This document shows positions 41,255 to 48,407 of a DNA stretch of 50,333 nucleotides, one piece after another. Source of the DNA: Deltaproteobacteria bacterium (GTDB lineage Bacteria > Myxococcota_A > UBA796 > SXON01). The position numbers were made by a program, and so were the translations under genes. Location of the stretch: positions 1-50,333 of the forward strand of contig CANLGL010000036.1 in NCBI GenBank assembly GCA_947490345.1, read 5' to 3'. Under the pieces are notes generated by a model that saw only the letters and a list, made by a program, of their open reading frames with translations, was not told the origin of the DNA and did not search any database. Positions within the stretch are counted from its first letter, which is position 1. The number at the start of each line of letters is the position of its first letter.

Positions 41255-41687
41255 GGGCGGGGCCTGGGCGGAAGGCCAGCGGCCGCCGCGCCGCCGCCGC
41301 TCGACCGCCGTCGCTGTCGCGCTCGCCGCCGCCGCCGCTCGGAACCCGGCGCTACGCGAGAACTGTCGGGAATCCCGACCGAGCCCGGGCCGGAGCCCCC
41401 GTTGCGGTTGCGCCCACCAACCGAGGTCGACCTACAGGAAGCTGAAGGGGCACCTCGGTTGCGCCCACAATCCGAGGTCGAGGTACAGCCGGCTGAAGGG
41501 GCACCTCGGTTGCGCCGGCAATCCGAGGTCGACCTACAGGAAGCTGAACAGGCACCTCGGTTGCGCCGACCCACCCTGCAGCGGGCGAGCCGCCACCCGC
41601 CGTCGAGCTGCGCCCCCGTTTCGGCAACCGGGACAATTCACGCGCCCGCCCTTGCCCGCCGCGGCACGGTGCCTAGCCTCCCGGGCC
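41255..41687. other. 433-nt intergenic region with hairpins and tandem repeats
   Basis: This is the only gene-free stretch over 300 nt. The left part (41255-41360) is C/G-only rich in CCG triplets. A short perfect hairpin GTCGGG-AAT-CCCGAC lies at 41365-41379. The tandem 51-nt repeats follow at 41407-41566. The rest up to the HUH gene start (GTG 41688) shows no promoter hexamers or ribosome binding site. Frames across it are open only because the repeat length is a multiple of three and stops are rare at this GC content. Confidence 0.6.
41407..41567. repeat. Three tandem 51-nt palindrome-containing repeats upstream of the HUH gene
   Basis: Units begin with GTTGCGCC at 41407, 41458 and 41509, a period of exactly 51 nt, and a fourth copy of that octamer begins at 41560 before similarity ends. 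Each unit contains CCGAGGT and, 24 nt later, ACCTCGG, a 7-bp stem. Inside units 1 and 3 is the 10-nt palindrome AGGTCGACCT; unit 2 instead has CAGCCGGCTG. On the minus strand units 1 and 3 read GTAG directly before the GGTCGACC palindrome. REP elements bound by REP-associated tyrosine transposases are a GTAG next to a hairpin, so the resemblance is notable. Unit 2 has GTAC instead. No copy was seen elsewhere in the window. Confidence 0.85.
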
Positions 41688-42563
41688 GTGAAAACCTACC
41701 ACCTCACCTGGGCGACGAAGGGCCGACAGCCGGCGTTTCCCACCGAAGAAGTCCGTCGCTCCGTGCTTCACGCGATCGCGGCGGTGGCCGGCGAGTGCAT
41801 CGTGCTCTTCGCGGTGGTGGACGACCACGTGCACATCGTCCTCCTCGTCGACTCAGCCCGCCTCGCGCGGCTCCAGGCCAGCCTCACCCGGGTGCTCGCG
41901 AATCGGGCGGCGGTGGAGCTCGCGGCGCCATATGTGCGCGATGTCGCGACACGTTCACACATGAACACCCTCGTCGGCTACTGCCTCGGCCAGTTCCAGC
42001 ACCACGGCCTCGCCGACGATCCGGCCACTGCCACGGGCTCCTGCTTCCCGGACCTCGTGGGTGCGCGGCGAATTCCCGGACTTTCCCTCCCGCTCACGGC
42101 GGCACTGCCGCGATTCCGACTGCGCGAGGCCTACGACGCGGTGGGGCTCATCACCAAGCTCGTCGCCGCGGACGACGACAAGGTCCGCCGCCTCGGCCCC
42201 GCCCGCCTCGCGGAGGCGGTTGCCCACACCTTCGGCGTGTCCCCTGACTTTGAGGGCGACACGCCCGTGCTCGTTCGCGCGCGCCGAACGCTGGCGCGGC
42301 TCGCTTTCGATGTGGGGTTGCGCCCGACCGAGGTCGCGCTGGCCCTTGGGATCACCGCGATCTCGGCTGCTCGCCTGAGAAATCGCCCAATCGACGACGC
42401 CGACGTTCGCGCCGTGCGACTGCGAATCGGGCTGGACGCAGCCGCTGCGCTTCGCCCTGCCGTTCGAACCGACGCCCCCGCCCCCACGGTCGTGCGGGAG
42501 CCGCCCCCGCCGCCCTACCTGCTACGCCGCTCGGTGTTTCACGACCCGATGGTTACCGAGTAG
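41688..42563 (+). CDS. Y1 HUH nuclease, REP-associated/IS200-like transposase family
   Basis: 291 residues from GTG 41688 (MKTYHLTWATKGR). The N-terminal about 110 residues fit the Y1 transposase fold: opening strand 'YHLTWATKGRQPAF', H-x-H at H47/H49 ('DDHVHIVLLV'), and Y98-x-x-x-Q102 ('YCLGQ'), the catalytic tyrosine pattern of IS200/IS605 and RAYT proteins, which cut single-stranded DNA at hairpins. The C-terminal about 180 residues are unusual; around 225-262 ('LRPTEVALALGITAISAARLRN') they look like a helix-turn-helix. Standard Y1 transposases are about 140-230 residues. The tandem palindromic repeats stand just upstream. No flanking insertion-sequence ends were seen. A longer open frame reaching back to 40647 is antisense-like noise within the fusion gene. 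Confidence 0.75.
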   Translation: MKTYHLTWATKGRQPAFPTEEVRRSVLHAIAAVAGECIVLFAVVDDHVHIVLLVDSARLARLQASLTRVLANRAAVELAAPYVRDVATRSHMNTLVGYCLGQFQHHGLADDPATATGSCFPDLVGARRIPGLSLPLTAALPRFRLREAYDAVGLITKLVAADDDKVRRLGPARLAEAVAHTFGVSPDFEGDTPVLVRARRTLARLAFDVGLRPTEVALALGITAISAARLRNRPIDDADVRAVRLRIGLDAAAALRPAVRTDAPAPTVVREPPPPPYLLRRSVFHDPMVTE

Positions 42564-42629
42564 GTACCGGTACACGACGCCCTCCCGTTCGCCGAAGCCG
42601 GGGCCGCCGCTCACGTGCGCGCCGTCGCG

Positions 42630-43457
42630 TCACTCCACCCAGACATGCCGGCCGTCCCGCTGCGTGGCGCTCCCGGGTTCCCGTCGCAACGGGGGGAGCG
42701 CGGGCGCTGGCCTCAGTGCGATCCCTTCGTCGCCAGGGTCGAGGAGCGCGCCGGCGTGGACCTGGCACACGCGCTCGGCATCGGCAGACGGTACCGCTGG
42801 GAGGGCAAACATGACCGCCGAACCTTTGAGGGCCCTGTCGACCACGTTCCCGGTGAGGTCGGCCCCCCACTGCCACACGGTGGTCCAGTCTTCGACGGCT
42901 ACCGGGCGGGCCAGCGGGATCACCACCCGAAAGCGGGGCTGGTCGGTCCGGTGCGACCAGGTGCTGTGCACCACGTGGAACCAGGGTTCCCAGGTGTAGG
43001 CGGCGTCCTCGAGCGTGGCTCCGACGTCGTAGTCGAACACCAGGCAGGACAAGGCGAGGACGCCGTCGCTGCCGCGCGCCGCGCCGGGTTTGTACAGGCT
43101 GGGCGACCACGTGCGGAGATCACGCTTCGCGCTCTTTCGCGCGTCGGCGGCGAGCCGCGCCGCGGTGTCGTGCAGCGCCTTGGTCGGGTCGTCGCCGGCC
43201 GCCCGCGCTGTCGCGACCGTCTTGCCAAGGGCTACGCCGACAGGCCCGTCGGCGCTTCCGGAGGCGAGCACTTGTGCCAGTGCTCGGTCGATGCGCAGCA
43301 GCTCTCGCTCGACAGATGCCGCGGTGTCGGCTCGGAGCTGAAAGCCCCGCAAAAGCGCCAGCAGCTCGTCGAGCGACAGCACCTCCTGCACCGGGGTGGT
43401 GTCGAAGACCCGGTGGAAGCTCGCGACCGGGAAGCGGAGCGGGTCGTCGTGGGGCAT
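42630..43457 (-). CDS. Archaeo-eukaryotic primase-like domain protein
   Basis: 275 residues. Residues about 135-235 resemble the primase-polymerase domain of plasmid and phage replication proteins: 'SCLVFDYDVGAT' with D142-x-D144 (metal motif), 'HVVHSTWSHR' with H169 (motif II), 'QPRFRVVIPLARPV' and 'VMFALPAVP', the usual 'R.Y.LP' segment altered. The N-terminal 130 residues are helical and contain a region rich in Arg and Leu. No helicase or zinc domain is attached, so it is a lone or truncated module. It is convergent with the HUH gene (66-nt gap) and divergent from the RNase H gene, with starts only 17 nt apart. Assignment is by motif and eye, not alignment. Confidence 0.55.
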   Translation of the reverse strand: MPHDDPLRFPVASFHRVFDTTPVQEVLSLDELLALLRGFQLRADTAASVERELLRIDRALAQVLASGSADGPVGVALGKTVATARAAGDDPTKALHDTAARLAADARKSAKRDLRTWSPSLYKPGAARGSDGVLALSCLVFDYDVGATLEDAAYTWEPWFHVVHSTWSHRTDQPRFRVVIPLARPVAVEDWTTVWQWGADLTGNVVDRALKGSAVMFALPAVPSADAERVCQVHAGALLDPGDEGIALRPAPALPPLRREPGSATQRDGRHVWVE

Positions 43458-43474
43458 GGGGTTAGGTAGCGCCT

Positions 43475-44257
43475 ATGGCATGGTCGCGCGCGAAGTTCAA
43501 GGGTCAGCGGGTGTGGGCCGAGGTCGATGCGGACGGGGCTCCGCTCGCCGTCGCCGGTCGCATCGCGGTCCGTTATTCCGACAAGGCGGGGGCCACGATC
43601 TACCAGGCAGGAGCGGGCCGGGTGGAGCCCGAGGGCTCCGCGCCGGTTGACCTTCCTGCCGGTGCAGCGGCCCCGGACGCGCCGCTGCCGGCACCCGGCG
43701 CCGTGGGCAACGCTGCGCCCGCGGCGCGCCCCTCGGGAAGGGGAAGTGGCTTCGGCTCGGCAGGCACGCGCACCGCCGCGCAGGCGGGCGCCGCCAAGAC
43801 CGCGGCGACCGCGCAGGTGGCGGCCGCTGCCGGCGCGATCCGCTGCTTCACCGACGGCGGGTGCACGGGGAACCCCGGCCCGGCCGGCTCCGGTTGTCTG
43901 GTGAAGTTCCCCGACGGCCGGGTGGTCGAGCGCCACCGCGGGCTCGGCTTCTCGACCAACAACGTCGCCGAGCTGACGGCGATCGCGATGGCGCTCGATG
44001 AGCTGGACACGGCCGGCGAGCCGCCAGAATCGGTGGCGGTGGTCTTCTCCGACTCGCAGTACTGCCGCGGGGTGCTCACCCAGGGCTGGAAGGCCAAGGC
44101 CAACGTCGAGCTGATCGCAGGACTCCGTGTTCGGCTCAAGGCGCGACCCGGGGTCACGCTGCAATGGGTGGCGGGCCACGTGGGCCTCCCGGAAAACGAG
44201 CGCGCGGACGAGCTGGCGCGCCGCGGGGTCGAGGAGTCGCGACGACGCGGCGTTTGA
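43475..44257 (+). CDS. RNase HI with N-terminal extension
   Basis: 260 residues. Residues about 122-250 are type 1 RNase H with the full active site: D127 in 'CFTDGGCTGNPGPAGSG', E166 in 'NNVAELTAI', D193 in 'FSDSQYC' and D245 in 'ENERADELA', plus 'WVAGHVGLPEN'. It degrades RNA in RNA-DNA hybrids. The first about 50 residues ('MAWSRAKFKGQRVWAEVDA...') form a small beta-rich domain of unknown kind, joined by a 65-residue Ala/Pro linker. E. coli RNase HI has only the C-terminal part. It starts 17 nt from the divergent primase-like gene. Confidence 0.9.
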   Translation: MAWSRAKFKGQRVWAEVDADGAPLAVAGRIAVRYSDKAGATIYQAGAGRVEPEGSAPVDLPAGAAAPDAPLPAPGAVGNAAPAARPSGRGSGFGSAGTRTAAQAGAAKTAATAQVAAAAGAIRCFTDGGCTGNPGPAGSGCLVKFPDGRVVERHRGLGFSTNNVAELTAIAMALDELDTAGEPPESVAVVFSDSQYCRGVLTQGWKAKANVELIAGLRVRLKARPGVTLQWVAGHVGLPENERADELARRGVEESRRRGV

Positions 44258-44333
44258 GGGCGCTCAGCCGATGACCGGCCCCACCCGCCTCGACGCGGCG
44301 CCGATCGTGGCGTAGGTTCACCCGGAGGTTTTG

Positions 44334-45266
44334 GTGGCGACTTTTTCGTATTACGCGACGGCGGTGGCGGTGGCGGCGGGTGTCCTCGGTCACCTCAACC
44401 CCGTCGATCTCATCGCGCGCGGCAAGTTCGTTCGGGCGATTCAGACCCTGGACGGCGAGGGCAGCGCGACGGTCTGCCTCCCTGCGGCCACCGATGCCGA
44501 GCGGGTAAGCCAGCTCGGTGAGCTCCCAGGCGTGGTCGCGGCGCTGGAGGCGGGGGGAGCCCGCAGTCTGGTGCTCGATTTCGACTACGGGGAAGTCCCG
44601 GCGGCCACGTTCGCCGCGACCGCGCTGCCGATCGCAGTCGGATGGCTGGGCGCGCCATCGACGCTCCCCGCCAACGTGCAAATCGGTGAGCGAAACACTG
44701 TGGATCAGGGGCCCGCCGCGGTCGTGGTGGGGGTGCCGATCGACGCGGCCACGCCCCCCCTCGCGGCGGTGGCGCTCGCGCAGCATCGCGGGTCGCCCGG
44801 CGCCGTCTACCAGGGCGGCCAGCTGCACATCGGCGATCAGGCGTGGCCCGCTCGTGGGGACACGCACGTCTTCATGCCCTACCTCATCCCCTTCTTCGAC
44901 TGGGACAAGCGGCCCACCTGGTCGGGCGTGGCCGGGCGCACCGTTTTCATCGGCGCCTGCCGACTCGACCGCGACCTCACCCGCTTTGGCCGCCAACCCG
45001 GCGTGGTCGCGCATGGCGAGATGTTTGAGACCTTGCGCGACGGGGCCGATCCCATCGATCCTTCCGCGGCTACCGATGGCTTCCTGGCGCTGGTCACCAC
45101 CGGCCTCGCCGCGGCTTCACGCCGGTGGCACGTGCGCGCGGGCCCGGCGTTGGTTGGCGCGGCGGTCGTACTGCTCGTCGCCTGGGCGCAGCTCAACGGC
45201 ATCTGGCTCGGGCTTAGCGGCGTCGTGGTGGGGGCCGGGATCCAGGCCCTGCGGCGGGGCGCGTAA
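44334..45266 (+). CDS. Stand-alone CHASE2-like sensor protein
   Basis: 310 residues from GTG 44334, 5 nt after GGAGG; TTG 44331 is too close to the ribosome binding site. It has an N-terminal membrane helix, then an extracytoplasmic domain resembling CHASE2 ('ARSLVLDFDYG', 'VFIGACRLDRDLTRFG', 'PGVVAHGEMFETL'), then two or more hydrophobic helices (about 265-300, ending in 'GIQALRRGA'). CHASE2 domains sense signals for adenylate cyclases, kinases and chemoreceptors, but here no output domain follows. It may pass the signal to a separate partner or be a shortened relative. Confidence 0.65.
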   Translation: MATFSYYATAVAVAAGVLGHLNPVDLIARGKFVRAIQTLDGEGSATVCLPAATDAERVSQLGELPGVVAALEAGGARSLVLDFDYGEVPAATFAATALPIAVGWLGAPSTLPANVQIGERNTVDQGPAAVVVGVPIDAATPPLAAVALAQHRGSPGAVYQGGQLHIGDQAWPARGDTHVFMPYLIPFFDWDKRPTWSGVAGRTVFIGACRLDRDLTRFGRQPGVVAHGEMFETLRDGADPIDPSAATDGFLALVTTGLAAASRRWHVRAGPALVGAAVVLLVAWAQLNGIWLGLSGVVVGAGIQALRRGA

Positions 45267-45292
45267 GCACACTGCGGGATACCGCCGATCGC

Positions 45293-47236
45293 ATGACGCG
45301 CCTCCTTCTCGCCGTGCTCCTGGTCGCCTGCGACACCGCCACCGACCCGCTCGCCACCGAGTTCACCGACTGCGATCCGCTGTCCTACTCGCGCTGCGCC
45401 GACCCGTTCCCGTCCAGCTTCTTCCTCCGGGAGGACAAGTTGACGCCAACCGGCGTTCGTGTGCACCTTGGGCCGACCACCCTCCCGTTTACCAACCAGG
45501 GCGAGCTCAGCTACCAGCCCGACCCGAAATATTGGAACGAGCTCGACGGCTTTTCGCCAATGACCCCGCTGATCGTCGAGATCCCGGGCATGGCCATCGG
45601 CACGCTCCCCGGCCACGCGAACATCGGCGATTCCCTTCTTGAGGCCTCCGACGTCATCGTCGTGGACTGGGACACGGGTGAGCGCCACCCCGTCTGGTGC
45701 GAGCTCGACTACGCCGGCCACGCCATCGAAGGCAGTCGAATGCTCTACATTCGGCCGGCAACGCCGTATCTCAACGGGCATCGCTACGTGGTCGCGCTGC
45801 GCAACATCGGCGACGCGGCAGGCGCTCCGATCACGCCAAGCGAGGGGTTCCTGGCGCTTCGGGACGGCGTGGAGACCAACGACTTCGACATCGAAGGCCG
45901 TCGCGACCTGTACGTAGAGATCTTCGGCAAGCTCACCGACGCGCACTGGGCCCAGGAAGACGTGAGCCTCGCCTGGGACTTCACGATCAAATCGGCCGAG
46001 TCCGTCGCCGGTCGCATCCAGTTCATGCGCACCGACGCCAAAGCGCGCGTGGGCGCAGACGGTCCCCCGTACGTCATCGACAACGTCGAGGAGTTCACCC
46101 CTGAGCAGGAGCTTCACACCTGGAAGCGAATCCACGGGCGCATGACGGTGCCGCTGTACACGGAGACCGACGGCCCCGACACCCTGCTCACGCGGGACTC
46201 CTTGGGCATGCCAACGTACAATGGAGAGACGACGGTTCCGTTCACGATCGTGGTGCCGCGCCGCGCGCAGACCGACCCACGCCCCCTCCAGCTTCTCCAA
46301 TACGGCCACGGTCTGTTGGGCAGCCAGGACGAGGTGCACAGCGGCTACCTCGCTGAGCTGGCCGATCGGTACGGGTACATCCTCTTCGCTGTCGACTGGA
46401 CCGGGATGAAGGAGGACGACACCAACGCGATCACGTTGATGCTGGTGGGGGACCTCGGGCGGTTTGCGACCATCGCCGAGCGCACCCAACAGGGCTACCT
46501 GGAGTTCGCGGCCGCCATCTGGATGATGCAGGGCGCGATGGTTCGGGACGAGGCGATGATGGTCGACGGGACCGCGCTCATCGACCCCACCGACGTCGTG
46601 TACTACGGGAACTCGCAGGGCGCGATCCTGGGCGGCGGCTACGTTGCCAGCTCCCCGGAAATCGACCGTGCCACCCTTGGTGTCGGCGGCATGCCGTACT
46701 CGATCCTGCTGACGAGGAGCGCCGACTTCGTTCCCTTCTTCGGGATGTTCCAGTCCGTTTACGACGACGAACGTGACCTCGTGTTGTGGATGGCGCTCAT
46801 CCAGCAGATCTGGGACCCGGGCGAGGCGGGTGGTTTGGGTCGGCAGATGAACGCCGAGCCGCTTCCCGGGGTCAATGCCAAGCAGATCCTGCTTCAGGAC
46901 GCCATCGGTGACGCCCAGGTCACCACCCTCGGCGCCCACAACATGGCGCGCGCTTACGGTGCGGTGAACCCCAATGTTCCGCTGGTCGACCTCTGGGGAA
47001 TCGCGTCGGTGGACGGTCCGGTCACCGGCAGCGCGATCACCGAGTACGACTTCGCCGCGCCGCTGGTGCCCCAGGACAACACCGCCCCGACCGACGAGTT
47101 CGACACCCACGAGGACACCCGGCGCGCCTTCGCTGCCCAGGAGCAGATGGCCCACTTCTTCGAGACCGGCGAGATCGTCAACTACTGCGTCGGCGCCTGC
47201 TTGTGCGCGGAAGGGAACTGCGACGCGGCGGAGTGA
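45293..47236 (+). CDS. Large alpha/beta-hydrolase-like lipoprotein
   Basis: 647 residues. Signal MTRLLLAVLLVAC, with Cys at 13 and no longer in-frame start. The N-terminal half (about 15-330) carries 'FPSSFFLRED', 'PMTPLIVEIPG' and 'YLNGHRYVVALRN', seen in secreted lipase-like proteins of Myxococcota. In the second half 'LLQYGHGLLGSQDE' could form the oxyanion region and 'VVYYGNSQGAILGGG' is a G-N-S-Q-G nucleophile elbow, so the catalytic Ser is near residue 440. A late 'LGAHNMARAYG' could supply His. This suggests an extracellular serine esterase or lipase with an unknown substrate. The C-terminus has a Cys cluster (CVGACLCAEGNC). Confidence 0.7.
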   Translation: MTRLLLAVLLVACDTATDPLATEFTDCDPLSYSRCADPFPSSFFLREDKLTPTGVRVHLGPTTLPFTNQGELSYQPDPKYWNELDGFSPMTPLIVEIPGMAIGTLPGHANIGDSLLEASDVIVVDWDTGERHPVWCELDYAGHAIEGSRMLYIRPATPYLNGHRYVVALRNIGDAAGAPITPSEGFLALRDGVETNDFDIEGRRDLYVEIFGKLTDAHWAQEDVSLAWDFTIKSAESVAGRIQFMRTDAKARVGADGPPYVIDNVEEFTPEQELHTWKRIHGRMTVPLYTETDGPDTLLTRDSLGMPTYNGETTVPFTIVVPRRAQTDPRPLQLLQYGHGLLGSQDEVHSGYLAELADRYGYILFAVDWTGMKEDDTNAITLMLVGDLGRFATIAERTQQGYLEFAAAIWMMQGAMVRDEAMMVDGTALIDPTDVVYYGNSQGAILGGGYVASSPEIDRATLGVGGMPYSILLTRSADFVPFFGMFQSVYDDERDLVLWMALIQQIWDPGEAGGLGRQMNAEPLPGVNAKQILLQDAIGDAQVTTLGAHNMARAYGAVNPNVPLVDLWGIASVDGPVTGSAITEYDFAAPLVPQDNTAPTDEFDTHEDTRRAFAAQEQMAHFFETGEIVNYCVGACLCAEGNCDAAE

Positions 47237-47245
47237 ATTGGGAAA

Positions 47246-47274
47246 GCGGCAGGCGTGACGTTCACCCCTGCCGC
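47246..47274. terminator. Putative bidirectional terminator
   Basis: GCGGCAGG (47246-47253) pairs perfectly with CCTGCCGC (47267-47274) around a 13-nt loop. It lies in the 76-nt gap between two convergent genes, where it could stop both transcripts. No T-run flanks it. Confidence 0.45.
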
Positions 47275-47312
47275 CGCCCCCTCCCGGGGGCCCAACGTTC
47301 GCGACTGACGGG

Positions 47313-48116
47313 TCAGTAGAAGATCACTTCCCCGCCGTCCACCTCCTCGATCTGGCCGGGTTCCGCCCCGCCGTACACCTCCAGCGACGCATCACCGTGC
47401 ACCTCGGCGTTGACGATGCCAAGCACGGTGATCACGCCATTGCCAGTGCCGCTGAGCATCGCGTCGAGGGTGTCGCTCACCGTGAGCTCCTTGGCACGGA
47501 GGTCGCCGTTGCCGACGCTCTCGAAGTAGGCGTTGACCGTGTCACCGGCCAACGTGGCATCGCCAGCGCCCCGGAGGTCGATGTTGAGCTGGTCCACCGC
47601 GACCGCTGCGATCGTCAGCGCGCCGTTGCCAGTGACCAGGATGTTGAGCTCGTCCGCGGTGACCGAAGCCAGCGTGACCGAGCCGTTTCCACCGACGGTG
47701 ACGCTTCGGACGTCAAGCAGCGGATCGTCGCAGACAATGTCGCCATCTCCCTCATCCACGACATCCGCGACGCCGTCGGCGATCACGCGGATCTTGCAAC
47801 CGAGCACGGAGGCGATCTCGGCGGCCATGTCGATGATCAGGTAGCCGTCACCGTCAACGCTCAGCTCCACGTCGGCGACCAGGCCGCCCTCGCAGAGGAT
47901 GGTCACGTCGCCCGCTTCAAGGTCGTCGCCGACGTCATCGCCGGCCAGCTCGACGTCCGCGTCGCTCCGATTGGTCACGCCGGTGAACGGACCGAGCTTC
48001 TCCACCCCCTCGGTGTCCTCGTTGACCACTCCGTCTCCGTTTACGTCGCCGGGGATGGTAACACTACAGCCAAGCAGGCTGGCCGCCAACACAGTGGGAA
48101 TTAGAGAGACCTTCAT
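47313..48116 (-). CDS. GIN-domain (DUF2807) lipoprotein with dockerin-like start
   Basis: 267 residues from ATG 48116, which has AAGGA 9 nt upstream; earlier codons to 48155 are not a signal peptide. Signal MKVSLIPTVLAASLLGC. Directly after the Cys comes 'GDVNGDGVVNEDTEG', a calcium loop like those of dockerins and EF-hands. The rest (about 80-260) is a series of short beta strands with 'VTGNGALTI', 'LRGAGDATLAG', 'GNGDL', 'LSGTGNGVI' and 'VHGDASLEVYG', the repeating GxG pattern of the GIN beta-helix domain found in putative secreted adhesins. Very acidic. Function unproven, probably surface attachment. Confidence 0.75.
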   Translation of the reverse strand: MKVSLIPTVLAASLLGCSVTIPGDVNGDGVVNEDTEGVEKLGPFTGVTNRSDADVELAGDDVGDDLEAGDVTILCEGGLVADVELSVDGDGYLIIDMAAEIASVLGCKIRVIADGVADVVDEGDGDIVCDDPLLDVRSVTVGGNGSVTLASVTADELNILVTGNGALTIAAVAVDQLNIDLRGAGDATLAGDTVNAYFESVGNGDLRAKELTVSDTLDAMLSGTGNGVITVLGIVNAEVHGDASLEVYGGAEPGQIEEVDGGEVIFY

Positions 48117-48407
48117 GTCGTTTTTCCTTGGAATAAATGCCACTACAATCAGCATTTTCCGCGGGAGAATTCGAGCGGGGCCGAGTCGGTGACAACATGA
48201 CAGTACACACCGAATCGAAGCGCACCACCCAATTTCGTGGGCCGGTCAATTTACTTCTGGCACCTTTTGTCGGGTCGAGAGCGCGGTCGACAAGGGGAGC
48301 ACACGGCAGCGTGTCAATATGATGCGGCAATCACTGAAGTTGATTGAATCGCGGTGCTTACCCACCCAGGTGGCCCCGCAAGTGGCTGAACTTGCTGGAT
48401 TATTTGG
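48117..48407. other. AT-richer divergent gap
   Basis: 291 nt between the start of the GIN lipoprotein gene and the next gene. It is clearly less GC-rich than the rest of the window, especially 48120-48180 and 48330-48410, and must hold the GIN gene promoter. TTGACA occurs on the minus strand near 48319 and TTGACC near 48250, but neither has a good -10 at 16-18 nt. No hairpin or repeat stood out. Confidence 0.5.

Noticed and set aside
41407..41567. CRISPR array
   Set aside because: The 51-nt units are directly adjacent with no variable spacers, only three exist, and no cas gene is present.
41255..41687. Complete insertion sequence around the HUH gene
   Set aside because: No matching terminal structures flank both sides, and no TnpB/IscB-like gene accompanies it.
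41402..42247. Repetitive 17-residue peptide units encoded by the 51-nt repeats
   Set aside because: Several frames, on both strands, stay open across the repeats because 51 is a multiple of three. None has a start signal or continues as a plausible protein, so the repeats are treated as noncoding.
44879..47155. 758-codon minus-strand frame opposite the hydrolase-like lipoprotein
   Set aside because: Long antisense frames are expected at this GC content because stop codons are rare. It lacks any family motif and a start signal.
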